Assembly: GCA_003133225.1 (NCBI GenBank)
Contig: PKWL01000061.1
Location: 17,819 to 81,818, forward strand
Reading direction: 5' to 3'
Length of the DNA stretch: 64,000 nucleotides
Origin: Janthinobacterium sp.
GTDB taxonomy: Bacteria > Pseudomonadota > Gammaproteobacteria > Burkholderiales > Burkholderiaceae_D
The number at the start of each line of letters is the position of its first letter. Within the stretch, counting starts at the first letter, position 1. The position numbers and the translations under genes were made by a program. The notes under the pieces are model-generated. The model was not told where the DNA came from and did no database searches. It worked only from the letters and a program-made list of their open reading frames with translations. Shown here piece after piece: positions 18,138 through 28,970 of this stretch.

Positions 18138-18341
18138 TCATCGCCCGTCCTGTCGCCTCGCTGTTACCGATTCACCGCCGATACCCCAGTTGTCAGTGTC
18201 CACCTCATCGATCACCACCACGGTGGTCGCGGGATTTTTCCCCAGCACATCTACCAGCAACTGCGTGGCGCCGCGAATCAATGCCGTTTTTTGCTCAACT
18301 GTGACGCCCTCGCGTGTAATTTTTATGTTGACATAAGGCAT
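18138..18341 (-). CDS. 4-oxalocrotonate tautomerase family protein
   Basis: A 67-residue enzyme subunit beginning MPYVNIKITREGVTVEQKTA. The proline exposed after removal of Met is the catalytic base of this family, and VVVIDEVDTDNWGIGGESV is the usual later part. Such proteins tautomerise 2-hydroxymuconate or related keto acids and form hexamers. GAGGAA lies a few bases upstream of the ATG. It is a lone gene converging with norD; the actual substrate is not evident. Confidence 0.85.
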   Translation of the reverse strand: MPYVNIKITREGVTVEQKTALIRGATQLLVDVLGKNPATTVVVIDEVDTDNWGIGGESVTARRQDGR

Positions 18342-18792
18342 GACCTATTTCCTCGTCGGGTCTGTGGGGTCACCAGCCACGAAAAACACCGTGCCCGCGA
18401 CCGCATTTTCTGATGAACTCGCTACTGTACACGTGGCGGAGCCGCTAGATTTGTTCTCCACACTTTATCATAAAGTTACACCCGCAAATTCTCTCGAGCC
18501 AAGCGATCGGTGACAATAAAATAAATTCGGCGGTGCGCCGCAAGCGCCTGAACCTCGCCACAAAGACGGCGATGCTGTCCTCGTGCATTCGTTATCTTGC
18601 TTACTGCCGGATTCGGAGTCTTGGTCGGATACGGCAGGTTCAGCCCGCCTCGTCATCACCATATGCCGCCGCAACCGTTGGGCATGAGTGCCCGGCAAAC
18701 CGGACCGCGTCGATGGTGGCGGTAGGTGACCGTACCGTCACTACCAGCGCCTAGCAACTCGGCCACAAGCGGGAGAAAAACTATCGGCTGCG
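18342..18792. other. Intergenic region between the tautomerase and suf genes
   Basis: About 450 bases with no supported gene. Frames of 73-76 codons on both strands (around 18468-18754) have no domain I recognise and no ribosome site. There is no clear terminator for either flanking operon. Confidence 0.5.
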
Positions 18793-19143
18793 CTACAGCA
18801 GGCCGAGTTCGAGCTTGACTTCATCGGTCATAGAATCGATGCTCCAAGGTGGCTCCCAAACCAACGCGACATGTACCGAATTGACGCCCGGTACTTCGCT
18901 CAAACGGGCCTCGACGACGCCCGGAAATGCGCCGGCGACCGGGCAAGCCGGTGCCGTCAATGTCATTTCTATCTCAACATTTCCGTGCGGGTCGATATCG
19001 AGCCTGTAGATCAGCCCCAAATCAAGAATATTGGCGCGGATCTCGGGATCGTAGATAGTGCGCAATACGGTGATCAGATCGCCTCTAAGCGCATCCTCCG
19101 CCTCGGGCGACTGGCGCGCCCCGGTAACTGTAGCTGGTTGCAT
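18793..19143 (-). CDS. sufT: SufT-type DUF59 Fe-S assembly protein
   Basis: A 116-residue DUF59 protein, last gene of the suf cluster. Hallmarks are LRTIYDPEIRANILDLGLIY and the conserved cysteine in LTAPACPVAGAF, then VALVWEPPWSIDSMTDE. SufT helps mature Fe-S proteins when iron demand is high. It starts about 58 bases after the sufU stop. It resembles the DUF59 protein at 5750-6076 over its whole length, so the genome has at least two copies in different settings. Confidence 0.88.
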   Translation of the reverse strand: MQPATVTGARQSPEAEDALRGDLITVLRTIYDPEIRANILDLGLIYRLDIDPHGNVEIEMTLTAPACPVAGAFPGVVEARLSEVPGVNSVHVALVWEPPWSIDSMTDEVKLELGLL

Positions 19144-19201
19144 TTTCCATTCTCCATCAGGTTAGTAGGAACCGGCATGGCAGATTGCAAGAAGTGCCCG
19201 T

Positions 19202-19648
19202 CTATTTGGTGGACACAGGCAGCTTCCCCTCCTTCAGTGCGGCCTGCAATGTGTGCCATGCCAGGGTGGCACACTTCACCCGCGCCGGAAATTCGCGCAC
19301 CCCGGCCAACGCTTCAAGCTTGCCCAGCGCCGGGTCGGGTTCGGCGTCGCCGTCGGTAACCATGGCATGGAAAGCGTCAAATAGCCGTTCAACCTCGGCC
19401 AGCTTTTTCCCCTTCAACGCATCCGTCATCAGTGACGCCGATGCGGTCGAGATGGCGCAACCGGTGCCCTCAAAACTCAAGTCCTTGATCACGTCACCCT
19501 CGACCTGCAAATACACAGTGACCTGGTCACCGCACAAGGGGTTGTGGCCACGCCCCACGTGGTTGGCCTGCGCCAAAGCATGATGATTGCGCGGCGTCTT
19601 GTAATGGTCGAAAATAACTTCCTGATACAATTCACGCAAGCCGCTCAT
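19202..19648 (-). CDS. sufU: SufU-type Fe-S scaffold/sulfur relay protein
   Basis: A 148-residue protein that takes sulfur from SufS. LYQEVIFDHYKTPRNHHAL opens the IscU-like fold. The three metal/sulfur cysteines lie in NPLCGDQV, EGTGCAISTASASLM and RVKCATLAWHTL, and the SufU-specific insert precedes the last. The start at 19648 is chosen because the upstream extension is merely sufS read in another frame. Its ATG overlaps the sufS stop as ATGA, so the two partners are translationally coupled. Confidence 0.92.
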   Translation of the reverse strand: MSGLRELYQEVIFDHYKTPRNHHALAQANHVGRGHNPLCGDQVTVYLQVEGDVIKDLSFEGTGCAISTASASLMTDALKGKKLAEVERLFDAFHAMVTDGDAEPDPALGKLEALAGVREFPARVKCATLAWHTLQAALKEGKLPVSTK

Positions 19649-20916
19649 CGCTGAAACATCTCCTGTACCTTGACCAGGCCGGCCACCAAAGCATCGACGT
19701 CGGCACGCGTGTTGTACATCGAGAACGAGGCGCGTGCGGTGCCGGCGATGCCAAAGCGCCCCATGAGCGGCATGGCGCAATGATGGCCGGCGCGGATCGC
19801 CACGCCGTCATGATCTAGGATCGTGCCGATGTCATGCGGGTGGACGCCCTCGAGTGTGAAGGACAAGATGCTGGCCTTGTGTTGCGCGGTGCCAATGATC
19901 TTCAAGCCCTGGATCGCGCTCACCAATCCGGTCGCATAATCAAGCAGGTCGCGCTCGTGCGCTGCGATCGCGGCGATGCCAATGGCCGAGACATAATCGA
20001 GCGCCGCGCCCAGACCGATGGCGCCGGCGATATTGGGCGTGCCGGCTTCAAACTTATACGGCAGCTCGTTGTACAAAGTCTCGCCGAAGGTGACCGAACG
20101 TATCATATCGCCGCCCACCTGGTACGGCGGCATCGCATCTAGCAGCGCCGCTTTTCCGTACAGGACGCCGATGCCGGTCGGGCCGAATATCTTGTGCCCG
20201 GAAAACGCATAAAAGTCGCAATCGAGCGCACGCACATCGACGCCAAGATGGGATATTGCCTGCGCCCCGTCGAGCAGCACTGGCACGCCGTGGGCATGAG
20301 CCAGTTCGATAACGCGCGCCACTGGTGCGATGCTGCCGAGCGCATTGGAAAGATGCGTGAGCGCCACCAGCCGGGTATGCGGCCCGATCAGCTTGGCGAA
20401 CATATCGAGCTCGAGCTCGCCGGCGTCGTTTACTGGCGCCACGCGCAATTCCGCGCCGGTCTGCGCACACGCCATTTGCCACGGCACTATGTTCGAATGA
20501 TGTTCCATCGTGCTGACGATGACATTGTCGTCGGCGCTCAGGCGCGGCCTAGCATAGCTTTGCGCCACCAGATTGATCGCTTCGGTGGTGCCGCGCACAA
20601 ACACGATTTCGCGGGTTCCGTCGGCGTTGATGAAGCGCCGCACCTTGTCGCGTGCGACCTCGTACTCATCGGTTGCGCGCTGGCTCAGCGCATGCACGCC
20701 ACGATGCACATTGGCATTCGTGTGAGAGTAAAACGCCACTTCAGCGTCGATCACCGACTGCGGTTTTTGCGTCGTGGCGGCGTTGTCAAGATAGACCAGC
20801 GGCTTGCCGTGCACCGTCTCGCGCAGTATCGGAAAATCCTGACGCCAGTTGGCAACGTCACTTGCGGCGGGCCGCCGTAGGACTTGCGCCGGCACCACCT
20901 GCGATTCCATTTTCAT
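19645..20916 (-). CDS. sufS: Cysteine desulfurase SufS
   Basis: A PLP-dependent class V aminotransferase-fold enzyme of 423 residues that releases sulfur from cysteine for Fe-S assembly. Visible sites are LVYLDNAATTQKP near the N-terminus, THLSNALGSIAP, the PLP lysine in FSGHKIFGPTG and the catalytic cysteine in RAGHHCAMPLM. A start at the next internal Met would shorten it by only two residues. Its 5' end overlaps the sufD stop by 4 bases and its 3' end overlaps the sufU start. Confidence 0.95.
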   Translation of the reverse strand: MKMESQVVPAQVLRRPAASDVANWRQDFPILRETVHGKPLVYLDNAATTQKPQSVIDAEVAFYSHTNANVHRGVHALSQRATDEYEVARDKVRRFINADGTREIVFVRGTTEAINLVAQSYARPRLSADDNVIVSTMEHHSNIVPWQMACAQTGAELRVAPVNDAGELELDMFAKLIGPHTRLVALTHLSNALGSIAPVARVIELAHAHGVPVLLDGAQAISHLGVDVRALDCDFYAFSGHKIFGPTGIGVLYGKAALLDAMPPYQVGGDMIRSVTFGETLYNELPYKFEAGTPNIAGAIGLGAALDYVSAIGIAAIAAHERDLLDYATGLVSAIQGLKIIGTAQHKASILSFTLEGVHPHDIGTILDHDGVAIRAGHHCAMPLMGRFGIAGTARASFSMYNTRADVDALVAGLVKVQEMFQR

Positions 20917-22244
20917 GACAGCTCCTTCACATGTCCACTTTGCGGCAAACGGGCCCGCAAGATTTGTTCAAGCCGGATGCGCAAGGATGAGACCCGAATG
21001 CGTTCAATTACGTCATGCGCGAAGGCATGCACCAGCAGATTTCTCGCCGCAGCCTCTTCGACGCCGCGCGAGCGCAAGTAAAAAAGCTGGTTTTCATCGA
21101 GTTGCCCAACGGTGGCGCCGTGGCTGCACTTGACGTCGTCGGCGTGGATTTCCAGCTGCGGCTTGGTGTCGATTTCCGCCTCTCTGGACAGCAGCAAATT
21201 GTGGTTGGCCTGATATGCGTTGGTCTTTTGCGCGCCCGGGTGCACGATCACCTTGCCGTTGAACACAGCGCGCGCCTGGCCGTCGAGCACGCCGCGATAG
21301 TTTTCGCGGCTGCTGCCGCTGGGTTGCCGATGGTCGATGCGCGTATGGTTGTCCACATGCTGGCGTCCGCCGACCAGATACAGGCCGTTGAGCGTGGCTT
21401 CGCAACCGGTCGCATCGAACACCGTCGTGATGTCGTTGCGGGTCAAGGCGGCGCCCATTGTAAACGAGTGCGACGCCAAGCGGCTGTCGCGTTGTTGGAT
21501 CGCGTGAATGCCGGCCACATGGAATGCGTCGGACCCTTCCTGCTGCAGCTTGTGATGTTCGATGACCGCATTTTCGGCCGCGAAAATGCGGGTCACCGCG
21601 TTGGTGAAATACACCGCGCCGTCCGAACCGGCGTAGTGTTCAACCACACTCGCCTGCGCGCCTTCTTTCGCCACGATCACGTTGCGCAGATAACTCGCAC
21701 CGCCCGGCTCGGTCGAGATGAACAGTAAATGCACTGGAGCTTCCAAAATTGCGCCGCAACTCAGATGCAGGTAGGCGCCGTCGGCCATGAATGCGGTATT
21801 GAGCGCGCCAAAAGCCGGTTGTTGATCTTCGCGGGCGAGATACGGTGCCAGCGCTTCCGGCATCCGGTTGAGGGTATCGGCAAAACTTCCCAGTATCACG
21901 CCCGCTGGCAGGCGTCCGGGTGACGATAGCGCCGGCGCATAATGACCGTTATAAAAAACCAGCAAATGTGCAGCTTTGTGCTCCAGCACGAAGCTCTTAA
22001 CCAGCGGCGCTGCGGCACTGGCGTCGCTGCGCTTGCCCAGTATGGCAAAAAAGGCCTGTTTTTCAAATGCTGCAACACTGGTATATTTCCATTCCTCGTC
22101 ATGCCTGGTTGGAAAACCATGTTGCGCGAAGCCATCTAGCGCCCTGCGGCGAAGGCGCCCGAGCCAAGGCACACCGGCACCGGGCAAGGTGTCGACGATG
22201 CGCGCAAAATCGGCAAGAAAGTGGTTGCGGGCGTCGCCGGTCAT
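20913..22244 (-). CDS. sufD: SufD, Fe-S assembly complex subunit
   Basis: SufD (443 residues) forms the SufBC2D scaffold with SufB and SufC. Typical segments are RHDEEWKYTSVAAFEKQAF near the start, DNHTRIDHRQPSGSSRENYR in the beta-helix core and the C-terminal LFYLRSRGVEEAAARNLLVH. It shows no signal peptide and is cytosolic. Its start and stop each overlap a neighbour by 4 bases (sufC upstream, sufS downstream), which implies coupled translation. Confidence 0.93.
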   Translation of the reverse strand: MTGDARNHFLADFARIVDTLPGAGVPWLGRLRRRALDGFAQHGFPTRHDEEWKYTSVAAFEKQAFFAILGKRSDASAAAPLVKSFVLEHKAAHLLVFYNGHYAPALSSPGRLPAGVILGSFADTLNRMPEALAPYLAREDQQPAFGALNTAFMADGAYLHLSCGAILEAPVHLLFISTEPGGASYLRNVIVAKEGAQASVVEHYAGSDGAVYFTNAVTRIFAAENAVIEHHKLQQEGSDAFHVAGIHAIQQRDSRLASHSFTMGAALTRNDITTVFDATGCEATLNGLYLVGGRQHVDNHTRIDHRQPSGSSRENYRGVLDGQARAVFNGKVIVHPGAQKTNAYQANHNLLLSREAEIDTKPQLEIHADDVKCSHGATVGQLDENQLFYLRSRGVEEAAARNLLVHAFAHDVIERIRVSSLRIRLEQILRARLPQSGHVKELS

Positions 22245-23026
22245 CGTGTCACCGCCGCACGCACAGGGTTCACTTTCCTGGCTGACGCGTCTTCCAGCCA
22301 GCCGTAGCCGCGCTCTTCTAATTCCAGCGCCAGTTCCTTGCCGCCGGTCTTGACGATGCGGCCCTGCGACAGCACGTGCACGAAGTCAGGTACCACGTAA
22401 TCTAGCAGACGCTGGTAATGGGTGACCAGGATCATCGCCCGCTCGCCGCTGCGTAGCGCATTGATGCCTTTTGCGACCAACTGCAGGGCATCAATGTCGA
22501 GCCCGGAATCAGTTTCATCGAGGATCGCGAGTGTCGGTTCCAGTAGCGCCATTTGCAAGATTTCATTGCGCTTTTTTTCGCCGCCGGAAAAGCCTTCATT
22601 GACGGAGCGATACAAGAGCTCTTCGCTCATGTCCATCCGCTGCATCTTTTGCTTGATGAGCTTGAGGAACTCGATCGCATCGAGCTCCTCCAGGCCGCGA
22701 TGCCGGCGCACATTGTTCAACGCCGCCTTGAGCAAATGAACATTGCTGACGCCTGGAATCTCCACCGGGTACTGGAAGGCGAGAAATATGCCCTCGCGCG
22801 CGCGCTCTTCCGGCGCCAGCGGCAACAGATCGTGCCCCTGATAAAGGACTTCGCCAGCGGTGATTTCATAGGTGTCACGTCCAGCCAGCACTTGCGCCAA
22901 CGTGCTTTTCCCGGAGCCGTTCGGCCCCATGATGGCGTGCACTTCGCCGACATTGACGGTGAGGTCGAGGCCGCGCAGGATCGGGTTCTTTTCAATCGAG
23001 ACTTGCAAATTAGTGATCTTCAACAT
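22241..23026 (-). CDS. sufC: SufC, ABC-type ATPase of Fe-S assembly
   Basis: A soluble ABC ATPase of 261 residues. Walker A is GPNGSGKS, the Q-loop region is FLAFQYPVEIPGV, the signature is FSGGEKKRNEI and Walker B is LAILDETDSGLD. It powers conformational change in the SufBC2D scaffold. The start is set at MLKITNLQV, with GGGAGA about 8 bases upstream; the upstream in-frame extension is only shadow sequence of sufB. The gene sits between sufB (20 bases away) and sufD (4-base overlap). Confidence 0.95.
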   Translation of the reverse strand: MLKITNLQVSIEKNPILRGLDLTVNVGEVHAIMGPNGSGKSTLAQVLAGRDTYEITAGEVLYQGHDLLPLAPEERAREGIFLAFQYPVEIPGVSNVHLLKAALNNVRRHRGLEELDAIEFLKLIKQKMQRMDMSEELLYRSVNEGFSGGEKKRNEILQMALLEPTLAILDETDSGLDIDALQLVAKGINALRSGERAMILVTHYQRLLDYVVPDFVHVLSQGRIVKTGGKELALELEERGYGWLEDASARKVNPVRAAVTR

Positions 23027-23046
23027 GGTCTGACTTCTCCCTGGGT

Positions 23047-24491
<1,445 letters not shown>

Positions 24492-24495
<4 letters not shown>

Positions 24496-24986
24496 GTCGC
24501 TTCTCCCGGCGTCTCGTTGAGCGTCGCGGAGCCCGCCTTCAACGTTGGCGCGAATTTGACTGGACTGGCATCGACCGGCTGCATGACCGGCGCGATCATC
24601 TGGTCTAGCGTGATTTCCCGCAAAACACCCAGCACGGCGTGATTGATTCGTTGCCAATTGGCGCGCACTGCGCATCCCGCTTCCAGCGAACAAAGCCCGG
24701 GAGTAACGCTGCATTCGGTCATGCCGATCGGTCCATCCATGGCATAGATAATGTCCACCAACGAGATATGATTGGCTGGACGCGCCAGCATGTAGCCGCC
24801 CTTGGCGCCGCGCAGCGATACGACCAGTCCGCCACGCGCCAGCATCTTTAGCACCTTGCCCACAGTTGGCAACGGCACGTGAATCGCAACGGCAATCTCG
24901 GCAGCGCTGCGGCTGCGCTCCGACTCTCGAATCATCGCAGTCATCACAACAGTGCCGTAATCGGCCATTTTGCTCAGTCTCAGCAT
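24492..24986 (-). CDS. sufR: Rrf2-family SUF regulator (SufR/IscR-like)
   Basis: A winged-helix regulator of 164 residues, first gene of the suf cluster. The N-terminal [18 protein letters not shown] and [19 protein letters not shown] form the DNA-binding domain of the SUF-system Rrf2 subfamily. Three cysteines in [15 protein letters not shown] would hold a [2Fe-2S] cluster as in IscR. When cluster supply is low the apo form would relieve repression, giving autoregulation of sufBCDSUT. It is coupled to sufB by a 4-base overlap. Confidence 0.9.
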
Positions 24987-25008
24987 GGTTTTGCTCGGTA
25001 ATTTTTAA

Positions 25009-25030
25009 TTAGTACCATATTAGTCCTATT
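25009..25030 (-). promoter_or_regulatory. Candidate SufR/IscR-type operator upstream of sufR
   Basis: TTAGTACCATATTAGTCC and the following TATT contain two TTAGT(A/C)C half-sites in an AT-rich stretch 23-44 bases upstream of the sufR start codon. On the gene strand this reads AATAGGACTAATATGGTACTAA, with the -10-like TAATAT inside. It resembles Rrf2-family operators that overlap the promoter, but the half-sites are direct rather than inverted. Binding is inferred only. Confidence 0.4.
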
Positions 25031-25856
25031 AAATATTTTTGGCAAGCCGTCCTGCTTAAGTCAAGGTCATCAATGTTGGCATGGCAGCGATTAGATCGGC
25101 CTTAGCCGTGTACCGGGGCGCTCAGCAGTTCGCGCCCCGCGTGTGGGCGTTCATCAAAGCAGGGATTGCCGCTGTTCTTCCCTGATCAAGAGCCTGCGAA
25201 CGTTCATGGCCAACATCTTGCGACCGGCGATCGCATTACGGCTACTTGACCTGCTGGCGAGCATTTTCCGCACCCTTCAACGCGCTGCTCTGGACCGCGC
25301 GGTTCGCCGGATATTTTCTTTCTGCGTACCTGAAACGGGCTATCGGCACGGCCATGCTATGCTGGTCGAACTCACGGGATTTTTGCTGACAAGCATGCGG
25401 GCGTGCCCGCCAACGGCAACCCGAGATGCCGTTGATGACGTTGGCGGGACCCTCGTTGGCGCGACTCTTGGCGTGCGACAAGATCCTCGTGTTGGCCGCG
25501 GGTGGCACTGGTAAATGACGGTTTTGCCGTCGCGGTAGCGGTCAGCATTCGATTGTTTCGATCGCAGAATATCCAAAACCATTTTTGGTGAAATTGATGG
25601 CGCTAAAGGACATGCTAATCTTCGCGGCGCATCTTCAAACTGTCGCCACATTTTTCGTACAGCTGCCTATACATGGCGCGTTCTTCATGGGTTCAAGGGT
25701 GCGCGCGGTCATCAAATTTTGGACAATGTGCGCGCCGCGAGGACGGTCAACCACGCTCTTGCGCGACAAGCAGCGCAAGGTCATCCCGTTTTGCCGCTGG
25801 CAAAGAAGTCGCCGAACATCCGCGTAATCCTAATTTTTCTCTCGTCAGGATCTGTC
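25031..25856. other. Long intergenic region between sufR and serA
   Basis: About 800 bases without a supported gene. Overlapping frames of 70-120 codons on both strands (mainly 25143-25830) share no domain I can name. The in-frame extension of serA to 25719 has no ribosome site and is not needed. The stretch may hold eroded mobile-element sequence. Confidence 0.5.
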
Positions 25857-27086
25857 ATGAAACAATTGTCTTTAAATAAAAACAAAATCCACTTTCTGTT
25901 ACTGGAAGGCGTTCATAAAAATGCCATTGATGTTTTAACTAGCAACGGCTATACGAATATTGAATATTTGCGCACTGGCCTGGAGGAAGATGCATTGATC
26001 GAAAAGATCAGGGATGTCCACTTTGTCGGTATTCGCTCGCGTACGCAAATTACGGAAAGAGTGCTACAAGCCGCGAATAAGTTGAATGCGATCGGTTGCT
26101 TCTGCATAGGAACAAATCAGGTCAATTTACGTGCGGCGATGGTCAAAGGCATTCCTGTTTTCAACGCACCCTACTCGAATACCCGCTCGGTTGCAGAACT
26201 GGTGCTGGCCGAGGCCATCCTGTTGTTGCGCGGTATTCCTGAAAAAAATGCATTGGTGCATCGCGGCGGCTGGACTAAATCAGCCGAAGGCTCATTTGAG
26301 GCCCGTGGCAAGACGCTGGGTATCGTCGGTTATGGCAACATTGGCAGCCAATTGTCGGTGTTAGCGGAATCGCTTGGCATGCATGTAATTTATTATGATG
26401 TCATCACCAAGCTGCCAATGGGTAATGCAAAGCAGATCGGCACGTTAGACGAGCTGCTAGCGCAAGCCGATGCCGTATCCCTGCACGTGCCTGATATTGC
26501 TTCCACTAGAGAAATGATGGGCGACCAACAGTTTGAAAAAATGAAGTCCGGCAGCGTTTTTATCAACGCCGCACGAGGTACCTGTGTCGACATCGGCGCG
26601 CTGGCGGCGGCGTTGGAAAGCAAACATATTGTTGGCGCTGCCATCGACGTATTCCCGAAAGAACCCAAAGCCAACGATGAAGAGTTCACATCGGCGCTGC
26701 GCAAATTCGATAATGTTATTTTGACGCCCCATATCGGCGGCTCGACTTTGGAAGCACAGGCCAACATTGGCCTGGAAGTGGCCGAGAAATTTACCCGCTA
26801 CTCTGATACGGGCAGCACGCTCTCTGCCGTGAATTTTCCGGAAGTGGCCGTTCCACTATTGGCGGGCAAACACCGATTGCTACATATCCACAAAAATATC
26901 CCCGGCGTCTTGTCTGCCATTAACCGCATATTTGCAGAAAACGCCATCAATATCTCCGCACAAAGCTTGATGACCAACGATGCGATCGGTTATCTGGTCA
27001 TGGACGTTGATGCCGACTACTCTACCGTGGCGCTGCAAACGCTGCAAGAAATCGACGGCACGATTCGGGCGCGCGTACTGTATTGA
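25857..27086 (+). CDS. serA: D-3-phosphoglycerate dehydrogenase
   Basis: A cytosolic NAD-dependent enzyme of 409 residues that oxidises 3-phosphoglycerate in the first step of serine synthesis. The Rossmann motif is GKTLGIVGYGNIGSQL, followed by DAVSLHVPD, the catalytic Arg in INAARGTCVD and the His/Glu region in LTPHIGGSTLEAQ. A C-terminal ACT domain (HIHKNIPGVLSAINRIF) gives feedback control by serine. Length and domain order equal E. coli SerA. The start at 25857 has AGGA about 8 bases upstream. Confidence 0.95.
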   Translation: MKQLSLNKNKIHFLLLEGVHKNAIDVLTSNGYTNIEYLRTGLEEDALIEKIRDVHFVGIRSRTQITERVLQAANKLNAIGCFCIGTNQVNLRAAMVKGIPVFNAPYSNTRSVAELVLAEAILLLRGIPEKNALVHRGGWTKSAEGSFEARGKTLGIVGYGNIGSQLSVLAESLGMHVIYYDVITKLPMGNAKQIGTLDELLAQADAVSLHVPDIASTREMMGDQQFEKMKSGSVFINAARGTCVDIGALAAALESKHIVGAAIDVFPKEPKANDEEFTSALRKFDNVILTPHIGGSTLEAQANIGLEVAEKFTRYSDTGSTLSAVNFPEVAVPLLAGKHRLLHIHKNIPGVLSAINRIFAENAINISAQSLMTNDAIGYLVMDVDADYSTVALQTLQEIDGTIRARVLY

Positions 27087-27317
27087 GGGACTGATGATCA
27101 TCAGCGCAGGTTTAAACAAGAACGACAGTAAGAGTTCACGGACCCGGCGGCGAAGGTGCGAACACCAACCAATTCAACCACGGTATCAGCAGCGGTAAAT
27201 GTGGTACCGGAAACTCCGGCCGGTTCTACAAAGTACCCAAGTACTGCGAACTGAAATTTGCCGATTGCATGCTGAGCCAGATTACCACCAGCGCCAGCAG
27301 TAACGCTACCGCAAACG

Positions 27318-27350
27318 TGGGTCAGCTCACGAAAAAAATCGTACGCTAAT
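27318..27350 (+). repeat. Left terminal inverted repeat of decayed Tn3-family element
   Basis: The sequence starts TGGGTCAGCTCACGAAA and ends GTACGCTAAT, the usual outer GGGGTC and inner ACGCTAAG landmarks of 38-bp Tn3-family ends, with a few bases lost in the middle. The transposase relic ends on its inner edge. Confidence 0.55.
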
Positions 27351-28233
27351 AATTTCCGGGCGCCCATAACGGCCGAAATTTCCTCTGCTCGACCTTCTTG
27401 CTCTGGCGCCAGATGTAATCACCAATCAAATTGAGGCGCTCCCAGCCCAGAGGCGACAGGTGGGTCAGCAGCTTGTCGTCCACCTTCTTCCCCGAATCCC
27501 TCAACGCCTGGATCGCCCGCTCCGGGCAAACCGCATTTCATAGCACGATCGCTGCCACCACCAGGTTGAGATCGCTCGCGCGATAGCGCTGATTTTCAAA
27601 GCTCCGGTCATGCAGCATCGGCGAGGCCGTGACCGTACCCTGCTTGATCGACGCGGCGAGCCGCAGGATCTGGTCCCAATGGGCACGGATATGCTTCACG
27701 TTGATGTTGTCGCCAATCATCTCGGCGAGCGTCGGACATTGTTTCTGATCACCGTGGATGTATAGGCGCTTGTCTGCCAGGTCGCGAATGCGCGGGGCGA
27801 AACGAAACCCCAGCAAGTGCGTGAGGCCAAACACATGGGTCGATGAATCCGGCCGTGTCGGTATAGTGTTCCTCGATCCGCAAGGGCCTGCGAGAGCCGG
27901 GAGGCTGGCGCAGCCATATCAATACGCTGCCCTTGGTGCCCTCGGGCACCGTTTATAAGTCGTCCAGGAGAACGAAAATGGCGATCGGCCAGCAGCGATG
28001 TCATCGCCGCATACGCCTGGCGCGTGCCGCGCGTGAGTGCTTCGCTGGACACCCGCTCGATAACATCGAGCGCCCATGATGATCCGTTCATGCCTCAGTA
28101 TCTCAATCAACGCTTCGGCAATCAAGACGCCACGGTCGGGTTGCTGAGCCAGCTCAGCCAGTTGGTAAACGAGACGCCGAAAGTCGGTGACAGCGAAGGG
28201 GGACAGGTTTAGCCACGCCTGCAAGTCGGCCAA
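27346..28233 (-). pseudogene. Decayed Tn3-family transposase (TnpA), C-terminal half
   Basis: Read on the minus strand, pieces match the C-terminal half of a Tn3-family DDE transposase. They include [60 protein letters not shown] and [20 protein letters not shown], and the stop lies at 27346-27348. Frames change at least twice, and roughly 80 residues are missing between GTVTASPML and DRSFENQ, so the enzyme is dead. The N-terminal half is absent or too eroded to follow. Confidence 0.75.
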
Positions 28234-28310
28234 GTGCTCACGCCGGGCGGCATTCGGTCTTCGGCGGTCACTGGCCGACTAAACGCACCAATCCGATCCA
28301 GCGCGAGAGC

Positions 28311-28800
28311 TTGAAACGCCTGGGTGGTTCGTCTTGGTGGTGGCGGGTAGTGGGTATCGGCGCGGTTTTTACAATGGTCCTCTTCAGCGAGGCGTTTCCA
28401 GTTTTGCGCACTGCAAGGTGGTGTGCCGGTCGCCTCGGTGCCGCTGGTGATGGTGGCGATGAATTTGGTCTATGCCCCGTCTGCATATCCGGTCGGTAAG
28501 TTCTCCGACCGCATGAGCCACAAGACACTGCTGGCGCTCGGTCTGATCGTTTTAATCGCGGCTGACCTGGTGCTTTTCCACGAACGATCTGGGGTGTCGT
28601 ACTGGCCAGGGATGCCCCGCGGGGCGTCCACATGGGCATGACTCAGGGCTTGCTGGCAACGATGGTTTCCTATACTGCACCTGCCGACCTGCACCGTCCG
28701 CTCTGCCATGAGATCGACTGGGAGCGTCGTTCACGTTCTATGCTGGAGCGGCATTCTGCGCGGTCGCACTCATCGGCTTGGCATGGCAGCCGGCGGTTAG
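28311..28800 (+). pseudogene. Broken MFS transporter gene (passenger of the Tn3 relic)
   Basis: Pieces of an MFS efflux protein are read in shifting frames: IGAVFTMVLFSEAFPVLR, then VPVASVPLVMVAMNLVYAPS, YPVGKFSDRMSHKTLLALGL, then HMGMTQGLLATMVSYTAPAD and finally FYAGAAFCAVALIGLAWQPA. Several helices are missing between the last two pieces. Frameshifts near 28420 and 28600 and an internal deletion near 28700 make it non-functional. The substrate of the original transporter is unknown. Confidence 0.65.
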
Positions 28801-28816
28801 CTAGGGCTTAGCGTGG

Positions 28817-28854
28817 CTTAGCGTACTTTAAATTCCGTTTTCTGAGACGACCCC
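28817..28854 (-). repeat. Tn3/Tn21-type 38-bp terminal inverted repeat
   Basis: On the minus strand it begins GGGGTCGTCTCAGAAAACGG and ends GTACGCTAAG, exactly 38 bases, matching the Tn21-subgroup end. Its partner end was not found in the window. It differs from the outer pair at 27318 and 28933, so it marks a second element. Confidence 0.7.
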
Positions 28855-28932
28855 AAGTTGGGCAAGGAAGTGAAAATATATTGGCGTCGGACCCAGAGAT
28901 CGTGACATGAGCGCGGCAGATGATGAGAAAAA

Positions 28933-28970
28933 ACCTTAGTGCAATTTTTTCCGTTTCGTAAGCTGACCCC
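28933..28970 (-). repeat. Right terminal inverted repeat of decayed Tn3-family element
   Basis: On the minus strand it begins GGGGTCAGCTTACGAAACGG and ends in ACTAAGGT, 38 bases. It pairs with the left end at 27318-27350. ACGT occurs next to both ends, but a clean 5-bp target duplication could not be shown. Confidence 0.6.

Larger units (their letters stand above)
27318..28970. mobile_element. Remains of a Tn3-family transposon
   Basis: A wrecked element bounded by related inverted ends at 27318-27350 and 28933-28970 (GGGTCAGCTCACGAAA against GGGTCAGCTTACGAAA, 15 of 16 bases alike). Inside are a minus-strand transposase relic whose stop overlaps the left end, as in intact Tn3 elements, and a broken plus-strand MFS transporter gene. 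A further Tn3-type end of the Tn21 kind lies at 28817-28854, which suggests that two elements met here. No resolvase is visible. Confidence 0.65.

Noticed and set aside
20194..20880. 228-codon plus-strand frame opposite sufS
   Set aside because: A shadow of sufS; there is no domain and the composition is that of reversed codons.
25143..25830. Possible transposase relic between sufR and serA
   Set aside because: Several frames looked vaguely transposase-like, but no run of residues matched a family well enough to name it.
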